Assembly (NCBI RefSeq): GCF_019008365.1 | Contig: NZ_JAHHUL010000005.1 | Coordinates: forward strand, 1-64,000 | DNA: 64,000 nucleotides | Direction of reading: 5' to 3' | DNA from: Phosphitispora fastidiosa | GTDB taxonomy: Bacteria; Bacillota; Thermincolia; Thermincolales; UBA2595 | Shown here: in pieces, positions 53,490-63,403 of the stretch | How positions within the stretch are numbered: the stretch's first letter is position 1 | How the letters are laid out: each line of letters starts with the position of its first letter | Made by a program: the position numbers and the translations under genes | Notes under the pieces: generated by a model | What the model saw: only the letters and a program-made list of their open reading frames with translations | Told to the model about the DNA's origin: nothing | The model's database searches: none

Positions 53490-55130
53490 TCACGACTTTA
53501 CCTTAAACCGATCAACCAGTTTCTCCATTTCGGCTGCCGCCTCCGACAGGGCAGTTGCGGTCCCCGTAAGGCATTCACTGGCTGCTGCCTGTTCCTGAAT
53601 AGCTGAAGAAATTGCTTCCGCTGACCTGGAGGTTTCTACTGCCACATCACTGCAGATATCAAGGTCTTTAACAAGTAAGACGCTGCGTTCGTTGATGTCA
53701 GATGCCATGCCAAAAGTATCCTTTAGCTGCACTGAAAGCAGTTCAACAGCCTCAATCAAACCATTAATGGAAGCCCTGGTGTCATTAAGGACCCTAGTCC
53801 CCTTTTTGACTTCCCCGACGCCTGTTCTCATCACCAACACCGCTTCTGAGGTTTTCTTCATATTGTTGGTAATAATATCCTTAATCTCCTTGGCAAAAAC
53901 CGCGGTGGATTCTGCGAGAGTCCTTACTTCCTCGGCAACTACCGCAAAACCAACCCCATGTTCCCCTGCCCTGGCAGCCTCTATGGCTGCGTTCAGGGCC
54001 AGCAGATTTGTTTGCTGAGCCACCTCTGTGATTGTATTGATAATTGCCTCTATTTGGTTAGACTGAGCAGCCAAATCTTCGATTACCTGAGCTGTGTGCT
54101 CAAACGAGAAGTGAATACTCTGCATCTGCTTTTCTGAAGCTCCCAGGTTCTGCATACCCTCGGCCGCTTTTGCCAGAGAAGTCTCTGATTGTTTTAAGCC
54201 GTCCTGTGAAAAGTGTAGCATGTGTTTAACCGCAGAAGTAACTTCCACCCCGAACTTCCTTACTGAAATCAGACTGTCCAATTGACTTCTCGCCCCTGCA
54301 GCAAGTTCCTGGGAAGTGGTGGAAATCTGTGTTGAGGCTTTATTAAGTTGTAAGGTTGAAGCGCTCTGTTCATCACTTGACACACTTATCTGCTGGGCAA
54401 ACTCCTGCATCGTTTTAATAATGGAACCCAACCCGATACCAATTTTGTTGATTTCGAATATAATCTGACCAATTTCATCTCTGGAATAGGGTTCCAAAAT
54501 CTTGGTCAGGTCGCCCTCAGATATTGCCCGGGTACCCTTAACGGCAATTCCGGAGATTGCCGAAATCTGGTTCTTGACAAAAACTGCAATTGCAATACTC
54601 AATACCAGCCCTGTTCCAAAAGTAATGACCGGGTTGGACTGCAGTACATACATAACTGCTGTGGCTAAAACCGGCAAAACTGTAGCTGCAGAAAGCTTAG
54701 CTCCCAGGCGACACCCCTCAATAACACTGCCAACCCTGACAGAGTAACGTTTTATACCATTAACATAAACCGGGCAGGATGCATCCAAAAGCACTTCCCC
54801 GGTATTCCGGTAATACACCTGAAGCAATGGTTCCACAGTTTGGGCCGCTTGGATTCCCGCCTCATCATTGAAAACAGTTCCTTCCCTAAGGCGGTTCGTA
54901 TGTACCAGCGCTGTCCCCAGTTCATCCACAATGAGTATATACTCAAAGTCTCCGAGTTCCTTGTCAAACAAAACCCGCAGCCGTTTTTCAACATCATTTA
55001 ACGCACTATTTTCTTCTAACAGACAACCACATTCTCCTGCCAGCTCTCTAGCTTTCTGCAACAGCCTGAAGCCTTTTCTGCTCCTCAGCAGCCGCTGCTC
55101 ATTAAATGTGCCGCTTTCTGCTTCACTCAT
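53490..55130 (-). CDS. Methyl-accepting chemotaxis protein
   Basis: 546 residues. Start ATG 55130 behind GGGGG; the frame runs to 55169. An N-terminal sensor of about 150 residues resembling a Cache-type domain ([19 protein letters not shown]) appears on the cytoplasmic or outer side before two helices (about 170-205), a HAMP linker, and the signalling hairpin with [13 protein letters not shown] and [17 protein letters not shown]. The unusual feature is that the sensor precedes both helices and lacks a signal peptide. Confidence 0.92.
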   Translation of the reverse strand: MSEAESGTFNEQRLLRSRKGFRLLQKARELAGECGCLLEENSALNDVEKRLRVLFDKELGDFEYILIVDELGTALVHTNRLREGTVFNDEAGIQAAQTVEPLLQVYYRNTGEVLLDASCPVYVNGIKRYSVRVGSVIEGCRLGAKLSAATVLPVLATAVMYVLQSNPVITFGTGLVLSIAIAVFVKNQISAISGIAVKGTRAISEGDLTKILEPYSRDEIGQIIFEINKIGIGLGSIIKTMQEFAQQISVSSDEQSASTLQLNKASTQISTTSQELAAGARSQLDSLISVRKFGVEVTSAVKHMLHFSQDGLKQSETSLAKAAEGMQNLGASEKQMQSIHFSFEHTAQVIEDLAAQSNQIEAIINTITEVAQQTNLLALNAAIEAARAGEHGVGFAVVAEEVRTLAESTAVFAKEIKDIITNNMKKTSEAVLVMRTGVGEVKKGTRVLNDTRASINGLIEAVELLSVQLKDTFGMASDINERSVLLVKDLDICSDVAVETSRSAEAISSAIQEQAAASECLTGTATALSEAAAEMEKLVDRFKVKS

Positions 55131-55222
55131 GCCAAATCCCCCAGTCAGATGCCAAAGAATTCGAACCATAATTTGCTAGTTATATTTTTTTTCGACAGGA
55201 TTTGAAAAATACCTCTTTTTTT

Positions 55223-55870
55223 CTATGTTATTCTGTTCCATAACCGGGGTGTACAAACATCTTTAAGCCTTAACTCCTCATATGAAGAAGCTCCCGCAAA
55301 AGCGGTCCGGCGATAATCCCTGATATCAGGCGCCGCCAAAACACCCTCATGTATAATAAGGTTATTGTTTTTTGTTTTAAATTCAAACCATTTTCTAACC
55401 AGTTCGTCCTCTCCGGCATTAATGATTTCTTCTCTCAGTTTATTAGCATTACGTGTTACAGGACAGCAAATAAAAGTCTGGCAGACCAGCGGCCGCTTCC
55501 CATAATTCCCGCAAATACCTCTGGAACTATCTAAATAGCGACACCTCCCTGATTCATCCAAGCCCATGGTTATGTCCACAACCCTTCCCTCAACATAGAC
55601 ATGAAGCATTTGGCCGACAAACTTCGCAAGATCGCCTTCCGCCAGGTTTAATACATCTATCAGGGTAACCGGAATACGCTCCTGACAGCATAAATCACAG
55701 CCGAAACAGGAATCTGTCTCCGGCTTTCGGGTGCGGCAGCATTTAGCTGTCTCAATAAAGTTATTGACAGCATCCAGATAATCCTGAACCGTCGCCTGGG
55801 GATCTGTTACTCTAATGTCATATCCTTCCTGTCCATTTACCAGTACCGGTATTGCTTCAACCCTGTCCAA
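55223..55870 (-). CDS. YkgJ-family cysteine cluster protein
   Basis: 215 residues from TTG 55870 behind AAGGTGA. Cysteine set of the UPF0153/YkgJ (CxxCxxxCC) type: DSCFGCDLCCQERIPV, then CRYLDSSRGICGNYGKRPLVC and FICCPVT. Likely binds iron-sulfur or zinc. Function unknown. It lies between the YlbF gene and the chemotaxis gene. Confidence 0.8.
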   Translation of the reverse strand: MDRVEAIPVLVNGQEGYDIRVTDPQATVQDYLDAVNNFIETAKCCRTRKPETDSCFGCDLCCQERIPVTLIDVLNLAEGDLAKFVGQMLHVYVEGRVVDITMGLDESGRCRYLDSSRGICGNYGKRPLVCQTFICCPVTRNANKLREEIINAGEDELVRKWFEFKTKNNNLIIHEGVLAAPDIRDYRRTAFAGASSYEELRLKDVCTPRLWNRIT

Positions 55871-55888
55871 TAATAATCACCTTCACTG

Positions 55889-56224
55889 TTATTTCTGTTC
55901 CAGTCCAAGTCCATCCACTAATATCTTATGTATATCAGCCATCATCGCGGCAAAACGGTGTTCTGCTTCCATAAAATCCTTGGTTATCTGGTTCGCGACA
56001 ACTATTTCATGCATCTTCTTTAATTCCTTTACCTTGTCCTCCGGAACCTGCCGGCCTGACATATGCATTTGCTGCAGCTCAAACTGCTGCTTCCGGTAGC
56101 CAGTAAACATGTTTTTAAGCTGCCCGTCAGCCTCTATCAGATCTTTATTCCTTTGGAGTATTTTATACTCCGCTGATTCCCGGATTCCTTTGGCGAGCAC
56201 ATTAGCCTGATCATAAACATTCAC
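55889..56224 (-). CDS. YlbF-family protein
   Basis: 111 residues, all helical. YlbF/YmcA type: MNVYDQANVLAKGIRESAEY, followed by a long charged helix with KNMFTGYRKQQFELQ and a C-terminal EAEHRFAAMMADIHKIL. In B. subtilis related proteins (RicA/RicF/RicT) aid RNase Y and competence or sporulation; whether that holds here is unknown. Confidence 0.85.
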   Translation of the reverse strand: MNVYDQANVLAKGIRESAEYKILQRNKDLIEADGQLKNMFTGYRKQQFELQQMHMSGRQVPEDKVKELKKMHEIVVANQITKDFMEAEHRFAAMMADIHKILVDGLGLEQK

Positions 56225-56332
56225 TTCATATGCCTCCTTCTAACATACACCTTATTAATTATACGCCATCATACAGTCCTTTGACACCCCAAAGTTAACT
56301 ATCATGATATAATGCTTAGCAATAATTAATTC

Positions 56333-56350
56333 GTAAGGCCTAGCCCTTAC
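56333..56350. other. Small hairpin flanking the 199-bp element (left)
   Basis: GTAAGGCCTAGCCCTTAC forms a short hairpin, 8 nt outside the element. A near copy is at 56565-56584 on the other side. Confidence 0.5.
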
Positions 56351-56358
56351 CAGACCGC

Positions 56359-56557
56359 TGACAAATTCAATAATATTGAACTCTAAAAATGTTATAAGAC
56401 AGGGGTAGATGTGTTCCGGAGGGCGGAGTCTGTCGTCCGACCGGCCAGCGATCCGCGAAGCGGGAGCTGCTGCCGGCGGAGATGTAGCCCGCCCGAGGAA
56501 TTCATCTACCCCTGTCCCTTGTTACATTTTAATAATCAAAAAATATGGGGTTTGTCA
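56359..56557. repeat. 199-bp palindromic element, copy D (MITE-like)
   Basis: Starts TGACAAA, ends TTTGTCA, exactly 199 bp, the same as the copy at 8202-8400. Inner arms ACAGGGGTAGATG and CATCTACCCCTGT (56399-56515), core GAGTCTGTCGTC, CCGACCGGCC and a further hairpin GATCCGCGAAGCGGGA. Lies after the end of the S-layer glycosidase gene. No gene inside. Confidence 0.8.
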
Positions 56558-56564
56558 ATAAGTT

Positions 56565-56584
56565 GGTAAGGCCTAAGCCTTACC
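56565..56584 (-). terminator. Hairpin at the end of the S-layer glycosidase gene
   Basis: GGTAAGGCCTAAGCCTTACC overlaps the stop codon. It has no U tract of its own and resembles the hairpin at 56333. Confidence 0.4.
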
Positions 56585-59500
56585 TCTGTATGTAATATCC
56601 CAGTATTCGCGACATAACCGCTGCCGCCTCAGCCCTGTTGGCCGTATCATTGGGTCGGAACAAGCCTTCATTTCCCTCCATAATCCCTGTATCTTTGGTA
56701 TCCCTGATAGCCTGTATAGCCCAAGACTGAATATCTCTCCAATCCGTATAATTAGATGGCTGGCTGCTGTCAGGAAGGTCCAGCGCCTTATCCATGATTA
56801 CTGCCATTTCAGCTCTGCTGATATTTTTATCCGGCCGGAAGGTCCCATCAGGATAACCCTGGACGATGCCGCGGTTAAATGCTGCGCCAATACTTCCTGC
56901 AGCCCAGTCGGGAATGTCATCCCGAAAACCTGTTCCCGGAGCTTGCTGAGCCCAACCCAGGGTCTTGGTCAGCAAGGTAACAAATTCAGCCCTGGAAACG
57001 CCCTTTTCGGGGAGGAACCGCCCATCAGGGTAACCGTTAACAATCCTGGCTGCCGACATCCGGTTAATCAGGTCCTTGGCCCAACTGCCGCTGATATCGG
57101 AAAACTGCGGGACAGGCCGTACATCTGCCATCAGCCCTATAATGCCGAATTCATCTGTTTTGGCAGTAATTGTTCTGGTTGCACTGTCGGCGGCAGCAGG
57201 CAGTCGTTTCCATACCGACTTGTCATTATCCCATAGCATGACCTGAATCCTGTTTAAATCTGTGGTTCCTCCCGCCTTTAACCTGACTTTCATAGCAGCC
57301 GGGAGTTTTCCGGCAACACCACCGTTGGCTGCCCCGCTGACTCTGTAAAGAGGTATCAGCGGAACGAAGCCGGGAGTCGCGATATTTGTACTCAATACCT
57401 CTTCGGCTGTTACCTCATATACTGTAGAACCGCCCGGATTACTGAAAATGAGCTCCAGGCCGTCACCAAGTTTCAGAGAAGCAGTAGCGCCCGGGATAAC
57501 CGCCTTGGCCACAGAAACCGGCTGCCTCTCAACCGTTCCTGTTCCTGAGGAATCAGGAACGCCAATCAGAGAAATTTCATCCAGGAAAATAACACCTTTA
57601 TCCCTGCTCCCGCCCTCAGTTTCTACCAGGTAGATGTCTGTTAGCCTGAGGGGCATTTTTAACCCGGCAGGAATATCAGCAGTCACGTGTTTCCATCCCT
57701 TCCAGTCGACACGGGTAAAATCAAGAAGTTTCTCAGTTCCTGCAGAATCAGTGACCCGGGCTCTTAACCAGTGTCCGTTACCAACGTCTCCCTTTACCCA
57801 TACACCCATACCGAAGGGCTGTCCGGGTAGTTCCAGACCACCGTCAAAACTGCCATATGCTGCCCTAGTCTTGTCTGAAGAGGTAAAATCATAATCCAGC
57901 CTGGCGGCCCCGGCGCCCCGGAAAATATCTGAATCCGCACCGGTCAGCCGGAAACTGCCCCGGACCCCTTCGGGATAACCACGAAAACTGATTTTTTTGG
58001 CCGCTTCAAAGCCATAAAACTGTTTTTCCGCCCTGCCCACATTTACCCTGACATTTGTTGTGGTGGAATCGACCTTGATTACCAATTCGCCTGATGACAT
58101 TTTGTCAACTGCGGTGAACTTTGACCCGCTTACAGTCCCGACATCCCCTTTTACCTGGACTTCATATTCACCCGGCTGAAGCGTAAATGACTGACCTTGT
58201 CTGGTAATTACTTTAACACCCAGGTCGACACTCTCTCCGGGAGCTGCGGCAATCGCAGCCGGAGTGACCTCAACTTTGGAAATATCAGCGCTACCCAATA
58301 TCTGAACCGGGAAATCCTGGGTTATATTCAGATAAGAAGCCGTTACAGTAGCCTTACCACTTTGGGCTGCTGTCAGTTCGTTATTATTAAAAGTCCCCAA
58401 ACCGGGGGATATTGTCCACTGAATTTCCTCCGGGGCTACAGCATACGGATTAATATGCACATCATAACCCTTTGCGGTAAATGTCTTCTTGGTTCCCACC
58501 AAGATATGGGAAGGTCCGGTTACCCGCATACCGCCAAAAGCTCCGGCAGGTGCTGTTGAAAATATTCCAATTGCCGTAGGCAGAGACCTTTCAGAACCAT
58601 AGACAGGCTTATTCACCAGTGATGCCGCCTCATCACCCGGTATCCTGGCGGCCATTGTAGAAGACCCCCCGCCATCCAGGTTCACGGCTGTCCAGGCCCC
58701 TATGGAGATCATAAAATCAGCAAGTTCCTCTTGGGTCATGCCCCGGCTGGAATTTTCGGCATCAACAACAACCAGGTATAAAGTGCTGCCATCTTCAGAA
58801 GCGCCAATTGATGTTCGGGCCCTTTTGCCGGTAATGTTCTGGGAAAACCAATGCCTTTTCCCATCCTGGACTAGGAGGGCCTGTCCCCCTACCGCAGCAT
58901 AAAGGTTGTCCGGAAGGGCCTTATAAGCCACCTGAACAGAGTCTCCGGCTTTAAAATTTGCAGTCAGGAACTGCCCGGCTGTACCGTGTCCTGCCAGCAC
59001 ATATCCCCCAGGGGGAATCGGCGTTTTAGGCTGGTCAATTCTGATATCCTTAACCGTATTATTTTCCACAACCATTTCTACCATGCCGGTCAACCCGGAA
59101 ACCGGTCCCCGGCTCTGATACGACCATTTAGGGGTATACATATTCAGCCTGTTGAGGTCACTGCTCTTACCTTCCAGGGCCAGGTATGCAGGCTTATTTA
59201 TACCAAATAACTCGTGCTGCAAACCGGTGGGAGCAGTAACCGTCCCGTTGAAGCCAAATATATCAAATACCGGAACCTTGTCATTGGTTATCCCAAACCC
59301 ATACATATCATTTCTCCGTGCAGGTGAAGCAACCAAATCTCCGCCTTGCACCGCTATGCCAATTGGGGCCTTTTCCGCCATCTGGAAGAAATCGCCGTTG
59401 ATAGCGGCAACTGCGCCTGCTTCCCGGGCCAGGTTTGTTGTGCTTTTATTTGAAGTAATTACCCCCTGGCTCCCGGCAATGGTATCTACTTTTACGTACT

Positions 59501-59723
59501 CATTGGTCAGGTCAACTGTCATCACATAGACTCTCAGAGCGCCGTCAGTTGTCTGGATATTCAGCCTCTCAATCTTGACCCCCTCGGCGACAGGTTCACT
59601 TGCTGAAGTCCTGGATACCTCGGTATAACCCCAGGCAAAGCCTGAAGGGAGCAGCACTGTCATTACCATTGCCAGAAAAGTTGTCCATGCTGTCATTCTT
59701 CTGAATAATCTCTTGCTTCTCAA
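56580..59723 (-). CDS. S-layer phosphodiester glycosidase (NAGPA-SLH) protein
   Basis: 1047 residues from TTG 59723, chosen because GGGGGAGAGGA precedes it and a signal peptide follows (frame open to 59768). A NAGPA-type phosphodiester glycosidase domain (about 60-390; VAAINGDFF, GWTAVNLDGGGSST-like block) comes first, then Ig-like or beta-sandwich segments (about 395-560), a carbohydrate-binding-like domain (about 570-730), and three SLH repeats at the C-terminus (e.g. VSRAEFVTLLTKTLG, ISRAEMAVIMDKAL) that anchor it to wall polymers. Probably trims sugar phosphodiesters on the cell surface. Confidence 0.9.
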   Translation of the reverse strand: MRSKRLFRRMTAWTTFLAMVMTVLLPSGFAWGYTEVSRTSASEPVAEGVKIERLNIQTTDGALRVYVMTVDLTNEYVKVDTIAGSQGVITSNKSTTNLAREAGAVAAINGDFFQMAEKAPIGIAVQGGDLVASPARRNDMYGFGITNDKVPVFDIFGFNGTVTAPTGLQHELFGINKPAYLALEGKSSDLNRLNMYTPKWSYQSRGPVSGLTGMVEMVVENNTVKDIRIDQPKTPIPPGGYVLAGHGTAGQFLTANFKAGDSVQVAYKALPDNLYAAVGGQALLVQDGKRHWFSQNITGKRARTSIGASEDGSTLYLVVVDAENSSRGMTQEELADFMISIGAWTAVNLDGGGSSTMAARIPGDEAASLVNKPVYGSERSLPTAIGIFSTAPAGAFGGMRVTGPSHILVGTKKTFTAKGYDVHINPYAVAPEEIQWTISPGLGTFNNNELTAAQSGKATVTASYLNITQDFPVQILGSADISKVEVTPAAIAAAPGESVDLGVKVITRQGQSFTLQPGEYEVQVKGDVGTVSGSKFTAVDKMSSGELVIKVDSTTTNVRVNVGRAEKQFYGFEAAKKISFRGYPEGVRGSFRLTGADSDIFRGAGAARLDYDFTSSDKTRAAYGSFDGGLELPGQPFGMGVWVKGDVGNGHWLRARVTDSAGTEKLLDFTRVDWKGWKHVTADIPAGLKMPLRLTDIYLVETEGGSRDKGVIFLDEISLIGVPDSSGTGTVERQPVSVAKAVIPGATASLKLGDGLELIFSNPGGSTVYEVTAEEVLSTNIATPGFVPLIPLYRVSGAANGGVAGKLPAAMKVRLKAGGTTDLNRIQVMLWDNDKSVWKRLPAAADSATRTITAKTDEFGIIGLMADVRPVPQFSDISGSWAKDLINRMSAARIVNGYPDGRFLPEKGVSRAEFVTLLTKTLGWAQQAPGTGFRDDIPDWAAGSIGAAFNRGIVQGYPDGTFRPDKNISRAEMAVIMDKALDLPDSSQPSNYTDWRDIQSWAIQAIRDTKDTGIMEGNEGLFRPNDTANRAEAAAVMSRILGYYIQR

Positions 59724-59788
59724 ACTGAATCCTCTCCCCCAATAAAAATTATTTGGACCACTCCACAAACCTAATATTATTTAGACTC

Positions 59789-60670
59789 TCAGGATACTGT
59801 CCGGGTTCCCCCTGCATCCCGAGTTTTTTTCACTTCTTTCATTTTAGCTAAAAGATTATAGCCAACTGCCAATCCCCCCAATCCCCTGCCTAGTTTTATC
59901 TCCGGTTTATTGGCACCGTGAAAGTCGCTCCCCCCTGTAACCAACAGACCATTTGTTTTTGCAAGAGCGCAGAAATAGGCGGTTTCTGTTGCCGAATGAG
60001 TGCTGTAATAGGCCTCTATGCCCATGAGCCCGCTTCCACAGAGTGCTCTGAGAAGTTCTTCAAACTCCTCCCTGCCGCCTGCCCGCAGGTAATGCGGATG
60101 TGCCAGGACCGGAATTCCTCCGGCACCTGTGATCATTTCTATTCCCTGCGCCGGGCTGATCTTGTCCTTCTTCACATATGCAGGCCTGCCGGCTCCCAGG
60201 TATCGGTCAAAGGCTTCCTCAACACTGTTGATATACCCCTTCTTTTTTAAAACAGCGGCAAAATGGGGCCGTCCCACTACAGTTCCTCCCGCAGCCCTGG
60301 CCACCTCATCCATCGTAATGTCAAAACCAAGTTCCCGCAGTTTGGCGGCCATCCGGGGATTTCTGCGGTCTCTGCTTTCCCGCAGCTGGGCCAGATCCCT
60401 GGATAACCGGCTGCTCCGATGGTCCATATAATAACCCAGGATGTGCATCTCACCGGGATAATCGACACCTATTTCCACCCCGGGAACCACTTCTATTCCG
60501 GCTTTTTCCCCTGCCTGCAGGGCTTCCGCCAGTCCCTCCACCGTATCATGATCGGTAATGGCAACCGCCTTTAACCCGCACCGGGCAGCAAGAAAAACAA
60601 TTCTCTCAGGTGTCATTGTCCCATCTGAAGCCGTTGTATGTACATGCAAATCAATGAAATCGGAATCCAT
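59789..60670 (-). CDS. PHP-domain phosphoesterase (YciV/TrpH-like)
   Basis: 293 residues. PHP metal motifs: DLHVHTTASDGT, AITDHDTVEG, VPGVEIGVD, LAHPHYLRAG and GGSDFHG. Fits 3',5'-nucleotide phosphatase/5'-3' exoribonuclease (RNase AM) relatives. Normal length. Stands alone between the glycosidase gene and the YkuS-type gene. Confidence 0.92.
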   Translation of the reverse strand: MDSDFIDLHVHTTASDGTMTPERIVFLAARCGLKAVAITDHDTVEGLAEALQAGEKAGIEVVPGVEIGVDYPGEMHILGYYMDHRSSRLSRDLAQLRESRDRRNPRMAAKLRELGFDITMDEVARAAGGTVVGRPHFAAVLKKKGYINSVEEAFDRYLGAGRPAYVKKDKISPAQGIEMITGAGGIPVLAHPHYLRAGGREEFEELLRALCGSGLMGIEAYYSTHSATETAYFCALAKTNGLLVTGGSDFHGANKPEIKLGRGLGGLAVGYNLLAKMKEVKKTRDAGGTRTVS

Positions 60671-60825
60671 GTTAATCTCCTTTTTATTACATTATATCCT
60701 GATTCATAGTGGTTTAAAAAGCCGTTATTTTTCTCATCCACTTCCCGGGTGCAGCACATTTTGGGTGAAATAGCTGTTCTGCAGTATATTGCGGCATTAC
60801 TAATAAGCTGGTGTATTAAAACTAA

Positions 60826-60853
60826 CAAGCTGTGCCCTTTCGGCACAGCTTGT
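60826..60853 (-). terminator. Terminator after the YkuS-like gene
   Basis: Stem ACAAGCTGTGCC/GGCACAGCTTGT with loop GAAAG (minus strand), then TAGTTTT. Confidence 0.8.
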
Positions 60854-60858
60854 ATTCG

Positions 60859-61125
60859 TTATACCTGTTTCATTGTATTCTCCAATTGATTCAGTACTTC
60901 CTGCGGGCTCATGCCTTTGGCAGAAATTACCGGTGAACCTGTTTTGATTGTCGTCATCCCCATCATGTTATCATCCATCCCGGAAATAACAACAGCATCA
61001 CAGTTCTTCAGTTCAATTCCGGTCTGGGTATGGGGGTCCAGCTGAACAACCTCATAACCATTTTGGTCAAGCAGCTGTTTTACACTTCCCAGTGTATTCT
61101 CAATCGCCACCCGCTTTTTGGCCAT
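60859..61125 (-). CDS. UPF0180 (YkuS)-family small protein
   Basis: 88 residues from ATG 61125 (GGGAGGTG upstream). YkuS/UPF0180 pattern: AIENTLGSVKQLLDQNGYEVV, CDAVVISGMDDNMMG, AKGMSPQEVLNQL. Cytoplasmic, function unknown, common in spore formers. Confidence 0.85.
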   Translation of the reverse strand: MAKKRVAIENTLGSVKQLLDQNGYEVVQLDPHTQTGIELKNCDAVVISGMDDNMMGMTTIKTGSPVISAKGMSPQEVLNQLENTMKQV

Positions 61126-61318
61126 ATAAAACACCTCCCGTAATTTAATTGCCACAAATATTACCCAAATCCTATGGTATTTTTCACAGGTTATTATTAG
61201 TAAGTTCCACAGTCTTTATACAGGATTGGGATTGGAAGATCAGCAATATTTTCTTAAATTTTATGACAGGCATAATAGTTTCCCGTAGTGAGAAACTAAC
61301 ACAAAGGAGGGAATTTAG

Positions 61319-61639
61319 ATGCGGGAAGAACTCAAAAGAAATACTGACTACGCCAAAGAAGATGACCGGAGATGGGAAGCCAATACTTATGAAAACGATA
61401 AGGGAAGATGGAACGTTTATACCGGACTCTGCAAGGGATGCGGTTTATGTATTGAAAAATGTCCCGTGAAAGTCATAGAATGGTCTAAGGAACTGGGGTT
61501 TATGGGAACTCCTGCCGTTAAACCCCGGATTGAAGGCTGTATCGTCTGCGGTATCTGCCAGACAGTCTGTCCCGACGCCGCTATCCATATCGAAAAAAAG
61601 GGGAAAGGAGCGCCTCCGGAAGCAGTCCCTGTACAATAG
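61319..61639 (+). CDS. Two-cluster ferredoxin-type protein
   Basis: 106 residues. Two [4Fe-4S] motifs, CKGCGLCIEKCP (about 38-49) and CIVCGICQTVCP (about 74-85). ATG 61319 with AAGGAGGG. It resembles the delta subunit of 2-oxoacid:ferredoxin oxidoreductases but no such enzyme is adjacent. The charged N-terminal 30 residues are an extension. Probably cotranscribed with the flavoprotein 71 nt downstream. Confidence 0.92.
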   Translation: MREELKRNTDYAKEDDRRWEANTYENDKGRWNVYTGLCKGCGLCIEKCPVKVIEWSKELGFMGTPAVKPRIEGCIVCGICQTVCPDAAIHIEKKGKGAPPEAVPVQ

Positions 61640-61710
61640 CGCATTAAATTTTGCCGCAGTACTTTATTATAATGACTTCAAGCTATATAATTGTCCCAGA
61701 GGTGATAAAA

Positions 61711-62319
61711 ATGAACAGACCAATCAAATTTCTGGGACTGGCAGCAAGCCCCCGGCGTAACGGCAACAGCACTATTCTCCTGAAGGAGGCGCTGCGTGGC
61801 GCGGCTGATGCCGGAGCTGATACCGAGCTGCTGCTCCTTAACAGTTACAGGTTTTCCGGCTGTTTGGCCTGTGACGGGTGCTTTAAAGACGGAGAATGTG
61901 TCGTAAATGATGATATGCAGGTGATATATAAAAAGATACTGGAAGCAGACCGCTTGGCGCTGGCTGCCCCGATTTTCTCCATGGGTCTGTGTTCTCAGGC
62001 AAAAGCTATGATTGACAGGACACAGCGTTTCTGGTCCACCAGGTTCATCCTGAAAAGGGATGTGATTCCCGACAAGGACCGGCGCCCGCCAAGGAAGGGA
62101 ATCTTTATATCCGTTGCTGGTTCAGGACATAAAAAAGTATTTGACGGAGCTCTTCAGGTCGCCAAATACTTTTTTCTGATGCTTGAAGCTCAATTTGCAG
62201 GAGAATATTGTTACCATGAGATTGACAGAAAAGGAGATATTCTGAATCACCCTGCTATACTCAAGGAAGTTTACCAGGCAGGCTATAACCTGGCAGGTTC
62301 CACAGCTTCCCTTTCATGA
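61711..62319 (+). CDS. Iron-sulfur flavoprotein / NADPH-dependent FMN reductase family
   Basis: 202 residues from ATG 61711 (AGAGGTGAT). Flavodoxin-like fold: LAASPRRNGNSTILLKEAL binds FMN phosphate, and CLACDGCFKDGEC (C-x2-C-x2-C-x5-C) fits the [4Fe-4S] site of archaeal-type iron-sulfur flavoproteins. Likely accepts electrons from the ferredoxin encoded just upstream. Its 3' end overlaps the convergent oxidoreductase gene by 37 nt. Confidence 0.88.
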   Translation: MNRPIKFLGLAASPRRNGNSTILLKEALRGAADAGADTELLLLNSYRFSGCLACDGCFKDGECVVNDDMQVIYKKILEADRLALAAPIFSMGLCSQAKAMIDRTQRFWSTRFILKRDVIPDKDRRPPRKGIFISVAGSGHKKVFDGALQVAKYFFLMLEAQFAGEYCYHEIDRKGDILNHPAILKEVYQAGYNLAGSTASLS

Positions 62320-63371
62320 TGCTCATATGACGGTAAATATTCCGGAACATCATCCACTTTTACCGCCCGTCCTTCCCGGATGGACCTGATAATATCCAGC
62401 ACCATCTTGGTATCACCATATTCCATTTCCGGTGGGACCGAAATGGGTTCTTTGCCTACAGCCGCATTGTAGAAATTCAACAGTTCATTATAATAGCCCC
62501 GCTGAGGGCGGTAAGGGACCTGTTCCGACCTCCCATCGTCATAAGCCACATTTATAGTGCCACAGTCACGTTCCTCAAGAAATATCATTCCATTGGAGCA
62601 GAAAATCCTAAGCCCGGTTAACGGTCTCTGCATTTCCCTGCCTGCACAGTAAAAGGTAAACTGACCGGTAACCCCGCTCCGGAATTTTATATTGGAATTA
62701 ATCACAGCATAGGGAGCCCACTGGTCATCCTGGGGTACTCCATAGGCATGGACCTCATCGACAGCGCCGAAAAAATGCCTTAGTGCTGCAATATCATGAA
62801 CCGCAGTGTCTAAAATGATGCCCCCGGGAAATTCCGGATGCTGCCGCCACTCTTTGGCGGCAAATTTATTTTTCAGCATATCCCGGGGGAAATTCATCAC
62901 CCTGTTCTGAAGGAAATATACCGGACGACCTGCCTTCTCTGTCCTGACCATGTCCCTGATCAAATCAACCTCTTCATTATAGCGATAATTTTCTGCAATC
63001 ATAATGGGAACCCCATACTTTTTGGGCAGTTCGGCACACGCCCGGGCCTGTGCCATATTGGGCGCCAGGGGCTTTTCACATATAAGGGGCTTTCCTGCCC
63101 TGGCAGCTTCCTCTGTTACAACAAAGTTCTGCCCTATTGGCACCATGATATCAAACATATCTACATCAGCGTTTTTAATCATCTCATTGTAATCATTGAA
63201 AACCTCCTGCTCAGGGATATTGAGCCTCCTGGCCCATTGCGCCGCCTTGCCGCTGTCAGCATCACAGAGAGCCTTTATTTCATACCTGTCCTGCAATTCC
63301 ATAAATGCAGGGTAATGGAGCCTTTCAAAGGCCATCCCTGTGCCAATAATTCCAACCCGCAACTTTCGCAA
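62283..63371 (-). CDS. Gfo/Idh/MocA-family oxidoreductase
   Basis: 362 residues. N-terminal Rossmann fold (VGIIGTGMAFERLH), EKP catalytic motif (PLICEKPLAPNMAQA), and the C-terminal GFO/IDH/MocA beta-sheet domain with GGIILDTAVHDI. TTG 63371 behind AAGGAGG. NAD(P)-dependent sugar or polyol dehydrogenase; substrate unknown. Confidence 0.92.
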   Translation of the reverse strand: MRKLRVGIIGTGMAFERLHYPAFMELQDRYEIKALCDADSGKAAQWARRLNIPEQEVFNDYNEMIKNADVDMFDIMVPIGQNFVVTEEAARAGKPLICEKPLAPNMAQARACAELPKKYGVPIMIAENYRYNEEVDLIRDMVRTEKAGRPVYFLQNRVMNFPRDMLKNKFAAKEWRQHPEFPGGIILDTAVHDIAALRHFFGAVDEVHAYGVPQDDQWAPYAVINSNIKFRSGVTGQFTFYCAGREMQRPLTGLRIFCSNGMIFLEERDCGTINVAYDDGRSEQVPYRPQRGYYNELLNFYNAAVGKEPISVPPEMEYGDTKMVLDIIRSIREGRAVKVDDVPEYLPSYEHHEREAVEPARL

Positions 63372-63403
63372 AAAAATTCCTCCTTATTATCATTTCAGAA
63401 TTA

